Shown one piece after another: positions 37,826 through 44,553 of a stretch of 44,553 bases of DNA (the stretch's first letter is position 1; each line of letters opens with the position of its first letter). This stretch comes from a virus: IMG/VR virus record IMGVR_UViG_3300028800_000156, positions 1 through 44,553 of that record; one strand, given 5' to 3'. Under the pieces are notes generated by a model that was given only the letters and a program-made list of their open reading frames with translations, did not search any database and had not been told where the DNA came from. Made by a program: the position numbers and the translations under genes.

Positions 37826-38106
37826 GGCTCCTCGATCCTCCTGACCTTGCGCCAGATGACGGAGTTGGTCTCCGTCTCTGTCAGAGGCCTCACGCTGCTC
37901 CAGTACTGGTTGCACCCCGGGTCGTACCCGTCGGAGACGCGGAAACCGACGGAGACCTTTATGCCTGGGTCCATATCGTACGGCATTCCGATGAAGATGT
38001 CGCCCTTCTTCATCTTGAAGGACTCGTCGTCCTCGAGCATCACGTAGAACGCATATTCGTCGAGGGTCTCGGAGACCCGACCCCTTCTAGCCATCACTCT
38101 AGCCAT
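37822..38106 (-). CDS. hypothetical protein
   Basis: 94 residues from the ATG at 38106, which shares its A with the TGA of the small gene upstream. The first codons are a tandem repeat: GTGATGGCTAGA occurs twice in a row, which offers two ATGs five codons apart. The body has strands (A-F-Y-V-M-L-E-D-D-E, G-D-I-F-I-G-M-P-Y-D-M, I-K-V-S-V-G-F-R-V). It looks like a small beta-barrel. Unknown function. Confidence 0.57.
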   Translation of the reverse strand: MARVMARRGRVSETLDEYAFYVMLEDDESFKMKKGDIFIGMPYDMDPGIKVSVGFRVSDGYDPGCNQYWSSVRPLTETETNSVIWRKVRRIEEP

Positions 38107-38258
38107 CACTGCCTCTTCTCCAGTCGGTAGTCGTTTCCCCAGAACCCCTGGGAGACCATGAGCTTCAGGTTCAGCTCCTTCAGGAGGAGGGACATGATCT
38201 CAGGCATCTCGTGCGGAGGCACGTTCTCGACGTCGACTTCCTCGAACTCAGCTGGCAT
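38106..38258 (-). CDS. very small hypothetical protein
   Basis: 50 residues, too short for most gene finders, but well supported. GAGAAGG lies upstream of the ATG, it fills the gap between two coupled genes, and its TGA shares a base with the next ATG (TGATG). It starts M-P-A-E-F-E-E-V-D-V-E-N-V-P-P-H-E-M-P and continues as an amphipathic helix I-M-S-L-L-L-K-E-L-N-L-K-L. It overlaps the end of the upstream gene by 11 bases. Confidence 0.6.
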   Translation of the reverse strand: MPAEFEEVDVENVPPHEMPEIMSLLLKELNLKLMVSQGFWGNDYRLEKRQ

Positions 38259-38514
38259 TGCCTTCTCCCTTCTCCAGTGTCACGTACCAATCTCCGGTTG
38301 GGTCACGAACGGCTGTCATCCCAGCCGCCTCCGCGGTCTTCTCGAAGTCGACCGGACAGAGGCATGAATGTTCCTGGGTAACTCCCGAGGCCGGCATCCC
38401 AGTCCTAGGGTCGTTCCAGAGAGGATTGATTGCTATCTTGTTGGGGTAGATGGCTTTCCTCAACTCTCCCATGTCGGTACATGGCTTTCCTCCTACGATC
38501 GCCGTCCAGCACAT
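38248..38514 (-). CDS. small cysteine-containing hypothetical protein
   Basis: 88 residues from the ATG at 38514 (GGGGAAGTAGC upstream); the longer open frame lies inside the preceding gene. It has cysteines at M-C-W-T, K-P-C-T and S-C-L-C-P, a possible metal site. It also contains Y-P-N-K-I-A-I-N-P-L-W-N-D-P-R-T-G and V-D-F-E-K-T-A-E-A-A-G-M. No family recognised. Confidence 0.55.
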   Translation of the reverse strand: MCWTAIVGGKPCTDMGELRKAIYPNKIAINPLWNDPRTGMPASGVTQEHSCLCPVDFEKTAEAAGMTAVRDPTGDWYVTLEKGEGNAS

Positions 38515-38515
38515 G

Positions 38516-39595
38516 CTACTTCCCCAGTGCTGCGTTGTAAACCCCGGCGATCCACTCGGCGACCCTTCGGGATTCCTGGTCGTCGGCCCTGTGCTGGTGG
38601 ACGGTGACGACGGCGTCGTGGACTGTATCCAGGTTGCCTCGCATGCCGACCCTCCAGAGCCCGTCGATCTTGTCGGCTTCCCATCCCGTCTGGTGCGAGG
38701 ACGGATCAGGAACATCCTTGAACTGAGCTCCGTCCTGCTGCGGGGGTGATGGGGAGAGGGCGTCGACAGCTTTTGCCGCTATCTCAGCGAGTTCGCGGCG
38801 CTGAGTTCTGACCAGAATTGACGGCGTATGCTCGCCTGACCTCTGCCCGATACGCCTGTTGAAAGCCGCGTCGATTGCTTCCACCAACTCTCCCTCCCCA
38901 TGAGCCGGGGGTGCGGGCCTCTTGGCATAGTTGGTAAGCGCACCGCAGTTGCAGGGAAGCGGTTCTTTGAAGCCTTCCTTTGTACCCCCAAACCCATCAT
39001 CGCCCCAGATCGTGCAAGCCGTGTTATGATCGCAGCCGTCCACTTGCCGACAGGTAAAAACTCTTGCGCGGAAATTACGCAATTCAGTTTCCGCATCCGT
39101 CACTGAGGCGGAGCGGGCGCGGGGAGCAGCTTCGACTATCTTCTCGAAGCGGCCATCGAAAAATTCGCCAGAAGGCCTTACCCACAACGCGCCGTCGGCT
39201 TCGGACTGATACACTTCAACTTGAGCATCGTCTGGCAGGTTGATTTGCGTTTGCAGATGTGCACGACCAATCCGTTTGTATGTAGTGCCACGTTTCTTGT
39301 GTCTCCATATTTCCACCGCCTCCTTGTCGGTGGGGATGGAAGCGTTGGTGTAATGATCCAGCGCCATCTTGACACTTTCCGGCGAGGACAACGCGGTGTG
39401 CCAAACGCAAACTCCGCCCCCAATTTCATCGGACCAGTATTCCGGTCCTTGTTCTCCCTCTTTCACGAAGATCGTATAGCCACGAGAGGTTTTCCCGATC
39501 TCGCTCAATTCCTCCACGTCGGAAGGAAGGGTGGGTGTGGGGGTGTTGGAGGTCACGTGATGCCAAGCCTTTCCATGATCCAGTTCCAAATCCAT
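38516..39595 (-). CDS. hypothetical protein of foreign-looking codon use
   Basis: 359 residues from the ATG at 39595; earlier codons would enter the preceding gene and no ribosome site is clear. It contains Y-T-I-F-V-K-E-G-E-Q-G-P-E-Y-W-S-D-E. Later come F-T-C-R-Q-V-D-G-C-D-H-N-T-A-C, L-P-C-N-C-G-A-L, and a C-terminal G-L-W-R-V-G-M-R-G ... A-D-D-Q-E-S-R-R-V-A-E-W-I-A. Codon use mixes A/T and G/C third positions, unlike the C/G-rich neighbours, so I infer later acquisition. It looks mosaic, with three segments of different style. Function unknown. Confidence 0.55.
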   Translation of the reverse strand: MDLELDHGKAWHHVTSNTPTPTLPSDVEELSEIGKTSRGYTIFVKEGEQGPEYWSDEIGGGVCVWHTALSSPESVKMALDHYTNASIPTDKEAVEIWRHKKRGTTYKRIGRAHLQTQINLPDDAQVEVYQSEADGALWVRPSGEFFDGRFEKIVEAAPRARSASVTDAETELRNFRARVFTCRQVDGCDHNTACTIWGDDGFGGTKEGFKEPLPCNCGALTNYAKRPAPPAHGEGELVEAIDAAFNRRIGQRSGEHTPSILVRTQRRELAEIAAKAVDALSPSPPQQDGAQFKDVPDPSSHQTGWEADKIDGLWRVGMRGNLDTVHDAVVTVHQHRADDQESRRVAEWIAGVYNAALGK

Positions 39596-39623
39596 CGTGG
39601 GAGTGGTGGTCGGTTCTTCATAC

Positions 39624-40115
39624 CTAGGTCTCTGATCCGTACGCCTTCGTGAAGATGGGTCGTGTCCTGTCACGCTCCTCGTTCACGTCGAGGAGACCGT
39701 GCGTCATCAGGACTCCCTGGATGAAGCCGACCCACCTCCCGAGCTTGTCGATCTCGAGCTCCTCGGAACGCTCCAGGGCGTGGTCGATGAACCAGGAGAC
39801 GTAGGGAAGGGAATTCCATGGCGCCCGTTCGTCAGGTTCCACTCCGGTCAGAACCTGTTTCCAGTAGAGGAGGACGTCGACGTTGGCCTGACGGATGGCC
39901 TTGTCGGATTCGGAGATCCGATTGACGAGGTCCTCCTTGGTCATCTCCAGGGTCCTGAAGACCGTGTATGTCGACGTCACGTCGACCAGGTCCATGTCGT
40001 GCTTCGACATGGGAGCTTCGATGAGATGTGGTGCGGCGGCGTCGGCCACGTCGGATGCGTGCTTCGCCCTCTCGATGAGGGGGTCGAAGTACGCGTCGAT
40101 CTCCCTGCGGTTCAT
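39624..40115 (-). CDS. conserved hypothetical protein
   Basis: 163 residues, start in an ATGA overlap. Mostly helical: E-I-D-A-Y-F-D-P-L-I-E-R-A-K-H-A, then a segment ending W-K-Q-V-L. The C-terminal part is L-G-R-W-V-G-F-I-Q-G-V-L-M-T-H-G-L-L-D-V. That last motif (R-W-x-G-F-x-Q-G-V-L) I remember from short proteins of several T4-like phages, where its role is unknown. Confidence 0.62.
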   Translation of the reverse strand: MNRREIDAYFDPLIERAKHASDVADAAAPHLIEAPMSKHDMDLVDVTSTYTVFRTLEMTKEDLVNRISESDKAIRQANVDVLLYWKQVLTGVEPDERAPWNSLPYVSWFIDHALERSEELEIDKLGRWVGFIQGVLMTHGLLDVNEERDRTRPIFTKAYGSET

Positions 40116-40450
40116 ATCACCGTGTCCTCCATGAGGGTCGTGCCGTTGACAGTCTGGAGCCAGAACCTACCGTGTTCGTCGACGTATCCATCGAACTTCA
40201 CCTCGGAGGCGGTGTAGAGGAACGCATCTCTCTGGGCATTGGACAGACCGAGATTTCTAGCCAGGTCGTGGTTCGCTTCGGTTTCCCTGTGGACGAAGAT
40301 GGTGCACGGCTTCTTCATGGAGAGGTAGACCTTGCCGAGCCCCTTGCACCTGGGACACGTGATTTTCCCGAGATCGAGACCGTCGATCTTGGATACGAAC
40401 TCGACCGTGAGGTTCCCGTCGCACTCTGGGCAGGTGACCTGTTCTGACAT
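40112..40450 (-). CDS. small protein with DnaJ-type zinc finger
   Basis: 112 residues from the ATG at 40450, coupled as TGATG (a GTG one codon earlier is possible). Two C-P-x-C pairs, C-P-E-C-D-G near residue 7 and C-P-R-C-K-G-L-G-K near 32, form a DnaJ-like C-x-x-C-x-G-x-G zinc ribbon. The C-terminal 70 residues are alpha/beta, with A-R-N-L-G-L-S-N-A-Q-R-D-A-F and F-D-G-Y-V-D-E-H-G-R-F-W. Likely a zinc-binding accessory protein acting on RNA or protein, but nothing more specific can be said. Confidence 0.68.
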   Translation of the reverse strand: MSEQVTCPECDGNLTVEFVSKIDGLDLGKITCPRCKGLGKVYLSMKKPCTIFVHRETEANHDLARNLGLSNAQRDAFLYTASEVKFDGYVDEHGRFWLQTVNGTTLMEDTVI

Positions 40451-40854
40451 CACCGGGGCTCCGAGAAGTATTCCTGGGGGTTTGCCCTGATGGCTGCTGC
40501 GATCTCTCGGAACGACATGTTCAGGGTGTCGTTCATGTGCCAGATCTTGGGGGTCGCTGCTCCTCTTCCATGGGTGTAATAGGTGTAATCAGCGAGTTGG
40601 CCGTCTGGCGTCGATCCCTTCTTCATGGCGAGGAGATCGCCGATTCCGACATAGCAGGTGATCCCACTATATGGGATGCTGCTGATGTCGTGCAGCAACG
40701 CCAGGGCGCACCTCGCCGGATCTCCTTGAACGATAGCCCCTCCGTTCTTCTTGGGAGTGTCTGTGGTCTCCATGTGGTGGAGCCACGCCTCCTGCTCAGG
40801 ACCTATGACGAACGGTTGGACGACGCCTTCAGTCGATTCGTACGGTTTGAACAT
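40450..40854 (-). CDS. hypothetical protein, paralogue of 36607-36912
   Basis: 134 residues, start at the ATG at 40854 after AAAGGGTTCGCC. It begins M-F-K-P-Y-E-S-T-E-G-V-V and contains a C-A-L-A-L-L core. It ends I-W-H-M-N-D-T-L-N-M-S-F-R-E-I-A-A-A-I, the same C-terminal block as the gene at 36607. It is the first gene of the minus-strand accessory block. The 262-base divergent gap to 41117 holds an inverted repeat and a late promoter but no clear early promoter that I can see. Confidence 0.6.
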   Translation of the reverse strand: MFKPYESTEGVVQPFVIGPEQEAWLHHMETTDTPKKNGGAIVQGDPARCALALLHDISSIPYSGITCYVGIGDLLAMKKGSTPDGQLADYTYYTHGRGAATPKIWHMNDTLNMSFREIAAAIRANPQEYFSEPR

Positions 40855-41030
40855 GGCGAACCCTTTCTGAAACTGTTACCTACCCACGACGCCGGTTCGC
40901 TGTTGTCTCAGGACGTCGAGTCCTGGTTGGTCCAGCATCTTCCACCATCCTCAGACCCAAGGGCTTACGATCGATCGCCCAGAGGCCTGTGACCAGTCTT
41001 CCCTACCAAAGGGTCGGAAAGGTCGCAGGT

Positions 41031-41058
41031 AGGAACCCATCCATACACCTGGGTTCCT
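41031..41058. repeat. perfect inverted repeat in the divergent gap
   Basis: AGGAACCCA (41031-41039) and TGGGTTCCT (41050-41058) are perfect nine-base arms around a ten-base spacer. The position is about 175 bases upstream of the leftward gene and 20 bases before the rightward late promoter core. It fits a protein-binding operator or an RNA hairpin; no U run follows. The remainder of 40855-41116 contains no gene I can support. Confidence 0.5.
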
Positions 41059-41075
41059 GGGAAGTACACCCTTCC

Positions 41076-41083
41076 GATAAATA
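41076..41083 (+). promoter_or_regulatory. late promoter core GATAAATA before the second homing endonuclease
   Basis: GATAAATAGGCCCAGC is identical to the 27429 promoter over TAAATAGGCCCA, but here the ATG that would follow is replaced by AGC. The GTG of the endonuclease lies 33 bases downstream behind GGGAAAGGGAACGGG. Confidence 0.68.
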
Positions 41084-41116
41084 GGCCCAGCAACCCCGGG
41101 AAAGGGAACGGGATCT

Positions 41117-41623
41117 GTGTTTGGATTCATATATCTTTGGTTTGACCGCTCAAAAAATATGTTCTATCTTGGTTCCCATAAAGGGACTCCAGATGATGGG
41201 TATGTTGGATCATCCAAATGGCTTAAGTCTGCTAGGTTGGCTAGAAAACTCGACTTCAAACGTAGAATCATAGAAGTGCTGCCAGACGACAGCACTTTGG
41301 ATGAACTAAGGTCAGCTGAACAACGCTGGTTAAATATGATGAAAGATAGCGAACTAGGGGTTCGATATTTCAATCTCAAGAAACGAGCCACTGGATGGAA
41401 GCCTGGAATCTGGACAGGTAAGAAACAGAAGCCAGAAACGGTAGCCCGTAGGGTAGCAGTTACTACTGGCCAGAAACGTCCTAAGCAGACAGAAGCTATG
41501 CTAGGTTCCAAGAATCCTTTCTACGGGAAGAAGCATTCTGAAGGCATGAAGAAAAAACTGAGGGAAATGGCCCTTTTCCGCGAAGAAAAAAAACGTAATA
41601 CTTTGGTGGAGATGTCTCTCTAA
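41117..41623 (+). CDS. GIY-YIG homing endonuclease, AT-rich paralogue
   Basis: 168 residues with a GTG start. It shares the layout and wording of the 24727 enzyme: F-I-Y-L-W-F-D-R ... F-Y-L-G-S-H-K-G, D-G-Y-V-G-S-S-K-W-L, D-F-K-R-R-I-I, and S-A-E-Q-R-W-L-N-M-M. Only one or two NUMOD3 repeats follow (N-P-F-Y-G-K-K-H-S-E-G-M-K-K-K-L), so it is shorter. The gene is much richer in A and T than any neighbour, an obvious sign of recent arrival. Its TAA stop shares a base with the ATG of the fibre-like gene, so it sits between the late promoter and that gene. Confidence 0.87.
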   Translation: MFGFIYLWFDRSKNMFYLGSHKGTPDDGYVGSSKWLKSARLARKLDFKRRIIEVLPDDSTLDELRSAEQRWLNMMKDSELGVRYFNLKKRATGWKPGIWTGKKQKPETVARRVAVTTGQKRPKQTEAMLGSKNPFYGKKHSEGMKKKLREMALFREEKKRNTLVEMSL

Positions 41624-42816
41624 TGCCTGCTGCAAATTCTAATTTTTCCGTAAAGAACGGGCTCGTCGTCAACGGCGACCTCATCGTGGCCCAGTCCGGA
41701 CAGGTCTCCGTCAACGGCGATCTCTCCGTCTCAGGTTCCGCCAACCTCCAGGGAAACGTAGCCATCGCCGGAGTCCTGGTCCTCGGGGAGGACGTCGAGG
41801 TCACCGGCAACGGTTCTTTCTCATCCGTCCAGGCCGCCGTCGTCTCCGTCGGTAACTCCACCGTCAATACGGTGGTCAACTCGACTTCTGTCAACACGGC
41901 ATCCATACACGCCACGTCGAACCTCTCCGTCGGCGCTAACGTCCTGGCGAACACGACGGCCTTTAAGGTCGGCAACACGGTCCTCGGGGACGGTGTATCC
42001 AACGTCTCCGGTAACGTCGGGGTCTCCGGTGACGCCAACGTCGTCGGTCGGATCACCGCCTCAGGCAACGCCTCGTTCGCCAACGGCTTCCTCACGGTCA
42101 CGGCCAACTCCACAGTGAAGTCAGCTACTTTCGGTGTGGGCAACGTCGCGTTCGATACCAACGTCCTCTACATCGACTCCGTGAACGGAAGGATCGGCAT
42201 CGGCAACACTACTCCCGATGCAGCACTCACCGTCTCCGGAACTGCGAACGTACAGGGCAACATGCGTGTCGTCGGTGACCTCACCGTCACAGGCAACACG
42301 GTTTCGGTAGGTACCCAGGTCGCCAACGGAGACATCATCCCACAGGCCAACGGGTTCCACCTCGGCAACACGTCGAACAGGTGGGACGTCGTCGCCAATT
42401 CCGCCGTCTTCGGGAACGTCTCTATATCCGCGAACAACACGACCTTCGGAAACACCGAGGTCGCGTACCTCCGCTTCCGCTCGTACGGCGAGAAGGCAAC
42501 AACTAACACCGTGACTGGGTCGACTTATACCCTTGACCTATCCCTCACCAACAACTTCGACGTCACCCTGGGGAACAACGTCACGATCACCGCCAACAAC
42601 GCGCCTCCTTCAGGCACGTGGTTCCCTTTCACCCTCATCCTTCGTCAGGACGGGACGGGCGGTAGGACTGTGACGTGGGCTGCTCCGTTCAAGTTCCCGA
42701 ACGGATCTGCTCCGTCGCTCTCGGCGAACGCCGCTGCGGTGGACGTCTTCAGCTTCTTCACCACCGACCAGGCCAACAACGTCTACGGCGGCCTCGCGCT
42801 CGGCAACGTTAAATAG
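41623..42816 (+). CDS. repetitive beta fibre-like structural protein
   Basis: 397 residues starting at the TAATG junction. It is almost wholly made of short strands and turns: N-G-D-L-S-V-S-G-S-A-N-L-Q-G-N-V, then G-N-V-G-V-S-G-D-A-N-V and G-R-I-G-I-G-N-T-T-P-D. The turn-rich pattern (G-D-L-x-V-x-G-N) predicts a beta-helix or triple-beta-spiral fibre shaft. It ends with a compact C-terminal domain (T-Y-T-L-D-L-S-L-T-N-N-F-D-V ... G-R-T-V-T-W-A-A-P-F-K-F-P) common in phage fibres. Likely a tail or head fibre. The N-terminus V-K-N-G-L-V-V-N is probably the attachment end. Confidence 0.72.
   Translation: MPAANSNFSVKNGLVVNGDLIVAQSGQVSVNGDLSVSGSANLQGNVAIAGVLVLGEDVEVTGNGSFSSVQAAVVSVGNSTVNTVVNSTSVNTASIHATSNLSVGANVLANTTAFKVGNTVLGDGVSNVSGNVGVSGDANVVGRITASGNASFANGFLTVTANSTVKSATFGVGNVAFDTNVLYIDSVNGRIGIGNTTPDAALTVSGTANVQGNMRVVGDLTVTGNTVSVGTQVANGDIIPQANGFHLGNTSNRWDVVANSAVFGNVSISANNTTFGNTEVAYLRFRSYGEKATTNTVTGSTYTLDLSLTNNFDVTLGNNVTITANNAPPSGTWFPFTLILRQDGTGGRTVTWAAPFKFPNGSAPSLSANAAAVDVFSFFTTDQANNVYGGLALGNVK
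42810..42815 (+). promoter_or_regulatory. late promoter core TAAATA overlapping the fibre stop codon
   Basis: GTTAAATAGCC contains the fibre stop TAG. The core lies 24 bases before the ATG at 42840, and the leader carries a good AAGGAG, so this is a leadered late promoter. Confidence 0.62.
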
Positions 42817-42839
42817 CCTCGCATCCAAGGAGACAGAGA

Positions 42840-43151
42840 ATGCTTACAGGAATCGACGACATCCACCTGTACGGAGACGGCGGAGAAGATACCAAGAAAG
42901 CCCAGGAGTTCCTGTCGGAGCACGGCGTGGACCACGTCTACCTCCACTACGGGGATCCCGTCCAGCACGAGAGCGTGTTCTCCTCGATAAGGACCTGGTT
43001 CCCAGAGAGGGTAGGGGAGATCGAAGCTTTCCCGTTCGTCGTCTATACCGAGGTGCAGGACGGCGTGAAGCATCCGGCTTCGACCAGGAGGATCCTCCAC
43101 GGTCTCGACGAGATACTGGATTCGAACCTCCCGGATCTCGTGAAGCTCTGA
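42840..43151 (+). CDS. thioredoxin/glutaredoxin-fold-like protein without CxxC
   Basis: 103 residues with AAGGAG eight bases before the ATG. I-H-L-Y-G-D-G-G, a helix (T-K-K-A-Q-E-F-L-S-E-H-G-V), then D-H-V-Y-L-H-Y-G-D-P, and F-P-F-V-V-Y-T-E-V give the strand-helix-strand ... cis-Pro order of a glutaredoxin-like fold. The C-x-x-C of a redox enzyme is missing: the first loop reads G-D-G-G-E-D. It may therefore be a structural or binding version of the fold. Its place between two fibre genes suggests a virion-related role. Confidence 0.6.
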   Translation: MLTGIDDIHLYGDGGEDTKKAQEFLSEHGVDHVYLHYGDPVQHESVFSSIRTWFPERVGEIEAFPFVVYTEVQDGVKHPASTRRILHGLDEILDSNLPDLVKL

Positions 43152-43155
43152 TAAA

Positions 43156-44553
43156 GTGCGTCTCCTAACCACCCGCGCGTCGTCAGGTTCAGTGACGTTC
43201 AACTCACCCGGGAACTTCATCGTTCCTGCCGGAGTCACGAGCGTCGGTGTAGCCGGCAAGGGTGGTACTGGGTTCCCAGGAAATGCCGGCAACCCTGGTA
43301 ACCCTGGTAACCCTGGTAACCCGGGAACGAACGGAGTCGGAGGACCTGGCGGTGCTGCAGGAAATGCCGGCAACCCCGGTGGATCAGGCAACGCCGGAAA
43401 CCCAGGAACTAACGGACCTGGAGGAGCCGGCGGTAACGCAGGAGTCGCAGGTAACCCCGGTGGATCAGGCAACGCCGGAAACCCAGGAACTAACGGACCT
43501 GGAGGAGTCGGTGGTAACGCCGGTACTGCAGGAAACCCAGGCAATCCTGGTAACGCAGGAAATCCAGGAACTAACGGCACCGGGGGCGCGCGAGGCAACG
43601 CAGGAGTCGCAGGTAACGCAGGAAATCCAGGAAACGCAGGCACAGCTGCGGCGGGCGGTGGTGGCGGCGGCGGTGGTGACGGCCTATTTGGACCAGGAAA
43701 CAACGGTACTCCTGGCAGCGACATCGGTGGAAAAGTAGGCGGCCTTGGTGGATTTGGCTCGGCCAACTTTAGTAACCCCGGAAACGCAGGAAGTCCTGGG
43801 CAGACTGGAGATTCAGGAACGAACGGTAACGCCGGATCTGGAGCTACCCCTGGAGGAGCAGGTTCTCCGGGTAACTCCGGAGCTAATGGAAACCCAGGAA
43901 ATTCAGGATCGGCAGGAAGCGGAGCGACGCCAGGCGGTCCAGGTGGTTCTGGAAATGCCGGAAGCGCTGGCAACCAAGGAACGGTAGGAGATCCAGGAAC
44001 GGGAGCAGGGCCTGGAGGTTCAGGAAGTCCTGGATCAGATGGTTCTAACGGTACCGACGGTTCTTCTGGAAACCCAGGAACTGGAGCAGGTGCAGGTGGC
44101 TCTGCTCCGTCCACGTGGGTCGGATCGGCAGGCTCCGACGGTTCTAACGGAACCGGATCATCTCCAGGAAACCCTGGAAACCCTGGTTCTCCTGGGAACG
44201 CATCTACGTTCGGATCCCTAGCTTCGTTCCCAGGAAGCTCAGGTGGAGCCGGTGGCAACGGGGGTACAGCGAACGCCGGAGCCAAGGGGCTAGCCGGAAA
44301 TCCAGGAAGCCAAGGCAACGCCGGAAACCCTGGAAACGTAGGAGCGGGTGGAAATGCCGGAACTGCAGGTGCAGCCGGCAACCCCGGTGGATCAGGCAAC
44401 GCCGGAAACCCCGGGAGCTCGGGCAACGGTGGAGCGAGAGGTAACGCCGGTGCTGCGGGAAATCCAGGTGGGTCAGGCAACGCCGGAAACCCGGGAACTA
44501 ACGGCACTGCCGGCAACGGTGGAGCGAGAGGTACGGCTGGAAATCCAGGCGGC
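43156..44553 (+). CDS. glycine-rich fibre protein (partial, runs off the window)
   Basis: Open from the GTG at 43156 to the window end (466 codons), with an in-frame stop at 43141. It opens with S-G-S-V-T-F-N-S-P-G-N-F-I-V-P-A-G-V-T-S-V-G-V, a common start of phage glycine-rich fibre domains. It then continues for over 420 residues as Gly-X-Y with Asn, Pro, Ala, Ser and Thr (G-N-P-G-N-P, G-N-A-G-N-P-G-T-N). Such chains form either collagen triple helices or polyglycine-II bundles. Pro falls in the Y position and there are many G-N-A and G-x-G steps. The ribosome site is weak, so its start is the least certain point. The antisense frame here is an artefact of the repeat. Confidence 0.75.
   Translation, partial: MRLLTTRASSGSVTFNSPGNFIVPAGVTSVGVAGKGGTGFPGNAGNPGNPGNPGNPGTNGVGGPGGAAGNAGNPGGSGNAGNPGTNGPGGAGGNAGVAGNPGGSGNAGNPGTNGPGGVGGNAGTAGNPGNPGNAGNPGTNGTGGARGNAGVAGNAGNPGNAGTAAAGGGGGGGGDGLFGPGNNGTPGSDIGGKVGGLGGFGSANFSNPGNAGSPGQTGDSGTNGNAGSGATPGGAGSPGNSGANGNPGNSGSAGSGATPGGPGGSGNAGSAGNQGTVGDPGTGAGPGGSGSPGSDGSNGTDGSSGNPGTGAGAGGSAPSTWVGSAGSDGSNGTGSSPGNPGNPGSPGNASTFGSLASFPGSSGGAGGNGGTANAGAKGLAGNPGSQGNAGNPGNVGAGGNAGTAGAAGNPGGSGNAGNPGSSGNGGARGNAGAAGNPGGSGNAGNPGTNGTAGNGGARGTAGNPGG
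43260..44553 (+). repeat. Gly-Asn-Pro/Ala coding repeats
   Basis: Hundreds of nine-base Gly-X-Y units with larger recurring blocks, for instance GGTGGATCAGGCAACGCCGG, present at least four times between about 43378 and 44500. This low-complexity DNA can expand or contract by slippage or recombination and probably tunes fibre length. Confidence 0.82.

Noticed and set aside
18187-41071. AAGTACACCC shared upstream of the 18208 and 41078 late promoter cores
   Set aside because: The distance to the core differs (12 against 7 bases) and the other eight promoters lack it; a related string also occurs by coding chance near 35942.
42783-44516. 577-residue proline-rich frame on the minus strand
   Set aside because: It is the reverse complement of Gly-X-Y repeats; glycine GGN read backwards gives Pro and Ala. 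The plus-strand frame starts with a recognisable fibre N-terminus and is open across the same span.

Overview
The window is a piece of a large tailed-phage genome of the T4 superfamily (contractile-tail myovirus). It carries T4-type head-completion, baseplate, tube and spike genes: gp4, gp48, gp53, a gp27-like hub, a gp5-like spike, gp25, gp6, gp8 and a gp19/gp54-like tube protein. Several have the longer forms typical of marine or environmental T4-like phages, such as the very long DUF4815-type tail protein. Base composition is clearly GC-rich, with C or G at most third codon positions. This suggests a GC-rich, probably proteobacterial, host, but the sequence does not name it. Genes are tightly packed, many joined by ATGA, GTGA or TGATG stop/start overlaps.

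Layout. 1-731 (-): tube protein, cut by the window edge. 778-2046 (+): tRNA-Gly(UCC) and two unknown genes. 2009-4908 (-): gp4, a possible gp2-like protein, a thioredoxin-reductase-like flavoprotein and small genes. 4951-8181 (+): gp48, gp53 and gp27-like hub. 8178-13883 (-): accessory block with a five-repeat protein, an AAA+ ATPase and an AlkB-type dioxygenase carrying a possible zinc knuckle. 13986-16401 (+): lysozyme-less gp5-like spike and a PAAR-like/collagen fibre. 16371-18076 (-): five small genes including a ParB-like protein. 18240-35344 (+): the main baseplate and tail operon (gp25, gp6, a large wedge-region protein, gp8, then a homing endonuclease, a cassette of five small tagged proteins, a 1482-residue DUF4815 protein and further tail proteins). 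35347-40854 (-): fifteen small, mostly unknown genes. 41117-44553 (+): a second homing endonuclease, a fibre-like protein, a thioredoxin-fold-like protein and a glycine-rich fibre running off the window.

Regulation. Ten intergenic or start-proximal copies of a T4-type late promoter core (TAAATA) lie in front of structural genes, and none was found at the head of the accessory minus-strand blocks. That implies late expression of virion genes and early or middle expression of the rest. The promoters fall into two classes. In one the core ends only 4-5 bases before the start codon and there is no close Shine-Dalgarno, which predicts leaderless mRNAs. In the other the leader is about 24-33 bases. 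One pair forms a perfect divergent palindrome at 4913-4948.

The most interesting system is the cassette at 25575-27411. Five consecutive small proteins all begin M-K-S-Y-x-x-F, and four continue to an (I/L/V)-x-E site. This matches the capsid-targeting sequence of the T4 internal proteins (M-K-T-Y-Q-E-F-I-A-E), which are packaged in the head, trimmed by the gp21 protease and injected with the DNA. The bodies behind the tag are unrelated: one is extremely histidine-rich and another resembles a small papain-like cysteine protease. I infer a swappable set of virion-packaged, injected effectors.
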